Assembly (NCBI RefSeq): GCF_009762775.1
Contig: NZ_CP046401.1
Location: forward strand, 6,646,001 to 6,710,000
Direction: 5' to 3'
DNA: 64,000 nucleotides
DNA from: Maribellus comscasis
Lineage (GTDB): Bacteria > Bacteroidota > Bacteroidia > Bacteroidales > Prolixibacteraceae
Positions 62,448-64,000 of the stretch are shown here, piece after piece; position 1 is the stretch's first letter; the number at the start of each line of letters is the position of its first letter. Position numbers and translations under genes: made by a program. Under the pieces are notes generated by a model, which saw only the letters and a program-made list of their open reading frames with translations, was not told the DNA's origin and ran no database searches.

Positions 62448-64000
62448 ATGAAACAAGCTATCCTATTTGTATTTTCTCTTTTAGTATTTGATTCATGTGT
62501 CCTCCGTGTTGATTCTGAATATAAAAACAACGACATTATTATCGAAAATAAGGACTTTTGTTTGGTTTTGAGGGTTGATGGAACAGCAAAAAGCTTAAGA
62601 CATAAAGAAAGTGGCGAGGAATGTCTTCAGCCAGGATTGAATGTACCTGCATTCTCTCTCATACAGTACAGACCGTACGATAACGAGTTGCAACTAAGTC
62701 ATCCTGCAAAAGCAAAAACATTTCCGGCCGATTCGGTTTATTGGAAGGACGGTGACCTGATAGTCAGATTTCGCCCGGAAAGGAACATCGCGACGATTGG
62801 AGTAGAAATTACGGATTCTTACATTGCATTTAAACTGAAGAAATTTGACTATGACCTGAATGACTTTAGAATTAAACGACAAACAAGGGTTGACGAGTTT
62901 ACGCTTATGCAGCTTCCAATTCGGGACAGGAGCAATTTTGGCGAATGGTTGAATGTCAGCTGGGATGAAGACCTGGCGATCAACCTTCTTGCGACCGATC
63001 ATTATGCGAAAATAGATGCGGAAGCAAGAGACGGATATCGGATTTTTAAAGCCGGCATGGAAAACAACGTGAAAATGGAAGGTGTTGGAGCGGCCTTAAT
63101 CACAACACGTAAAAATAAATTATTGGATTGTATTGATCAGCTTGAACATGATTATAACCTTCCTTTGGGGGTCGAAAGTCGAAGAAGTAAAGGATACAAC
63201 TTTTCATATTATGAACTGGGTGCAACTGTTGATAACATTGATGAACATATTGCCTACGCAAAGAAAGGAGGTTTTCGGGCAATCCAAATTGTTGCCAGCT
63301 CATTTGCAGCAACCAACGGTCATTTTCCCTGGAAATCGGAATTCCCCCGGGGAATGAAAGATTTGCAGGAGATCATTGGAAAAATAAAGGATGCGGGAAT
63401 GCTCGCAGGCCTTCATATTTGGTACAACAAAGCAGATACATTGGATGCTTATGTGACACCGGTTCCTGATTACCGGCTCAATCTTCGTCGCAATTTTTTA
63501 CTTGCTCGTCGTTTAGATGAGAAAGACAGCAATGTGTATGTGGAAGAAAATCCGGAAGGCTGCACAATGGAGAAAGGCAGAAGGATTTTAAGAATTGGAA
63601 ATGAGCTGATAGAATACGAAGGGTACACTACTGAATATCCTTATTTGTTTTATGGATGCAAACGTGGAGATATGCATACTCAACCGACAAGTCACAAGCG
63701 GGGAACTCCAATGGGGCTGTTGGATGTAGATACATGGACCATGTGGGTTCGTTTTAATCAGAGAACAAGTATTCAGAAGGAGGTGGCTGAGCGCATTGGT
63801 AAAATATGGAAGGAGGCAGGTTTCGATTTTATTTATTACGACGGAGCCGAGGATATTCATAGACCCTATTGGTTTTACACCTCTAAAGCACAAATAGAGC
63901 TTTATAATCAATTGAATCCAAAACCGCTTTTTGGAACAGGGGCGCTCAGATCGCATTTTGGCTGGCACATTTTAACCAGGGGGAACGCATTTGACGTTTT
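62448..64000 (+). CDS. PUL-encoded lipoprotein hydrolase-like enzyme (3' end outside window)
   Basis: An open frame from the ATG at 62448 to the window edge (517 full codons). It starts MKQAILFVFSLLVFDSC, a lipoprotein-like signal. An N-terminal beta domain (about 20-200) leads into a TIM-barrel-like part with GGFRAIQIVASSFAATNGHFPW (about 274-295), DAGMLAGLHIWYNKADT (about 315-331) and AGFDFIYYDGAEDIHRPYWFY (about 455-475). The strand-end DFIYYDG resembles the nucleophile strand of GH27/GH36/GH31-clan enzymes. I cannot assign a family. It lies 50 bp after the 477-residue enzyme gene, same operon. Confidence 0.75.
   Translation, partial: MKQAILFVFSLLVFDSCVLRVDSEYKNNDIIIENKDFCLVLRVDGTAKSLRHKESGEECLQPGLNVPAFSLIQYRPYDNELQLSHPAKAKTFPADSVYWKDGDLIVRFRPERNIATIGVEITDSYIAFKLKKFDYDLNDFRIKRQTRVDEFTLMQLPIRDRSNFGEWLNVSWDEDLAINLLATDHYAKIDAEARDGYRIFKAGMENNVKMEGVGAALITTRKNKLLDCIDQLEHDYNLPLGVESRRSKGYNFSYYELGATVDNIDEHIAYAKKGGFRAIQIVASSFAATNGHFPWKSEFPRGMKDLQEIIGKIKDAGMLAGLHIWYNKADTLDAYVTPVPDYRLNLRRNFLLARRLDEKDSNVYVEENPEGCTMEKGRRILRIGNELIEYEGYTTEYPYLFYGCKRGDMHTQPTSHKRGTPMGLLDVDTWTMWVRFNQRTSIQKEVAERIGKIWKEAGFDFIYYDGAEDIHRPYWFYTSKAQIELYNQLNPKPLFGTGALRSHFGWHILTRGNAFDV

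Noticed and set aside
1..64000. CRISPR arrays, tRNA or rRNA genes, insertion sequences, phage or integrase genes
   Set aside because: Looked for spaced repeats, CCA-ended cloverleaf arms, transposase and integrase motifs; none seen.

Overview
The window is a chromosomal stretch from a Bacteroidota bacterium, most likely a marine or sediment Marinilabiliales/Prolixibacteraceae-type organism; the exact genus cannot be read from the sequence. Supporting signs are SusC/SusD and FecR proteins, C-terminal type IX secretion (T9SS) sorting domains, DUF349 and DUF4465 proteins, AT-rich spacers with TAnnTTTG promoter elements, and few Shine-Dalgarno sequences. I found no tRNA, rRNA, CRISPR array, insertion sequence or phage gene.

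Layout. 1-2.1 kb: the 3' part of secA, then lgt. 2.1-12.4 kb: a corrinoid/metal uptake island. A TonB-dependent receptor on the minus strand shares its upstream region with a cobalamin riboswitch, which leads a three-gene operon: a large T9SS surface protein, a BtuB-type receptor and a BtuG-type beta-propeller lipoprotein. A second cobalamin riboswitch controls a tandem-DUF4465 T9SS protein. Both riboswitches show the CCCG/CGGG L5-L13 loop pair and a hairpin that covers the start codon of the next gene. 12.5-14.8 kb: a SlyD-like prolyl isomerase with a Cys/His tail, aroC and a DUF134 regulator. 14.9-18.1 kb: a HYR-repeat T9SS protein, a candidate small RNA, and a PepSY membrane protein with a lipoprotein partner.

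18.2-34.9 kb is mixed metabolism and transport: a MATE exporter, a shrunken GH127-like protein, serine dehydratase, aldose epimerase, VOC and SDR enzymes, a beta-helix protein, a PutP-type symporter, diacylglycerol kinase, a frameshifted CPBP protease, an MFS transporter, a DUF1080-hydrolase fusion, a divergent uracil-DNA glycosylase and a cytidylate-kinase-like protein. 35-53 kb: Xaa-Pro aminopeptidase, an ArsC-like protein that has lost its catalytic cysteines, an acidic DUF349 protein, MsrB, an epimerase/NlpC-P60 pair for muropeptide breakdown, an RluA pseudouridine synthase, an S9 peptidase, a cold-shock protein, a macro-domain protein, a GH-like enzyme, a double-domain M16 peptidase, and a small membrane protein coupled to a thioredoxin.

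53.4-64 kb is a polysaccharide utilisation locus: ECF sigma factor, FecR anti-sigma factor, a SusC with an STN signalling domain, SusD, then at least two glycan-active-looking enzymes, the last cut by the window edge. The SusC leader holds two hairpins whose arms can also pair with each other in the alternative register. The strongest leads are the B12 locus (riboswitch mechanics and a possible transcobalamin-like domain in the surface protein), the SusC leader, the candidate minus-strand small RNA at 16.6 kb, and the cysteine-less ArsC homologue.
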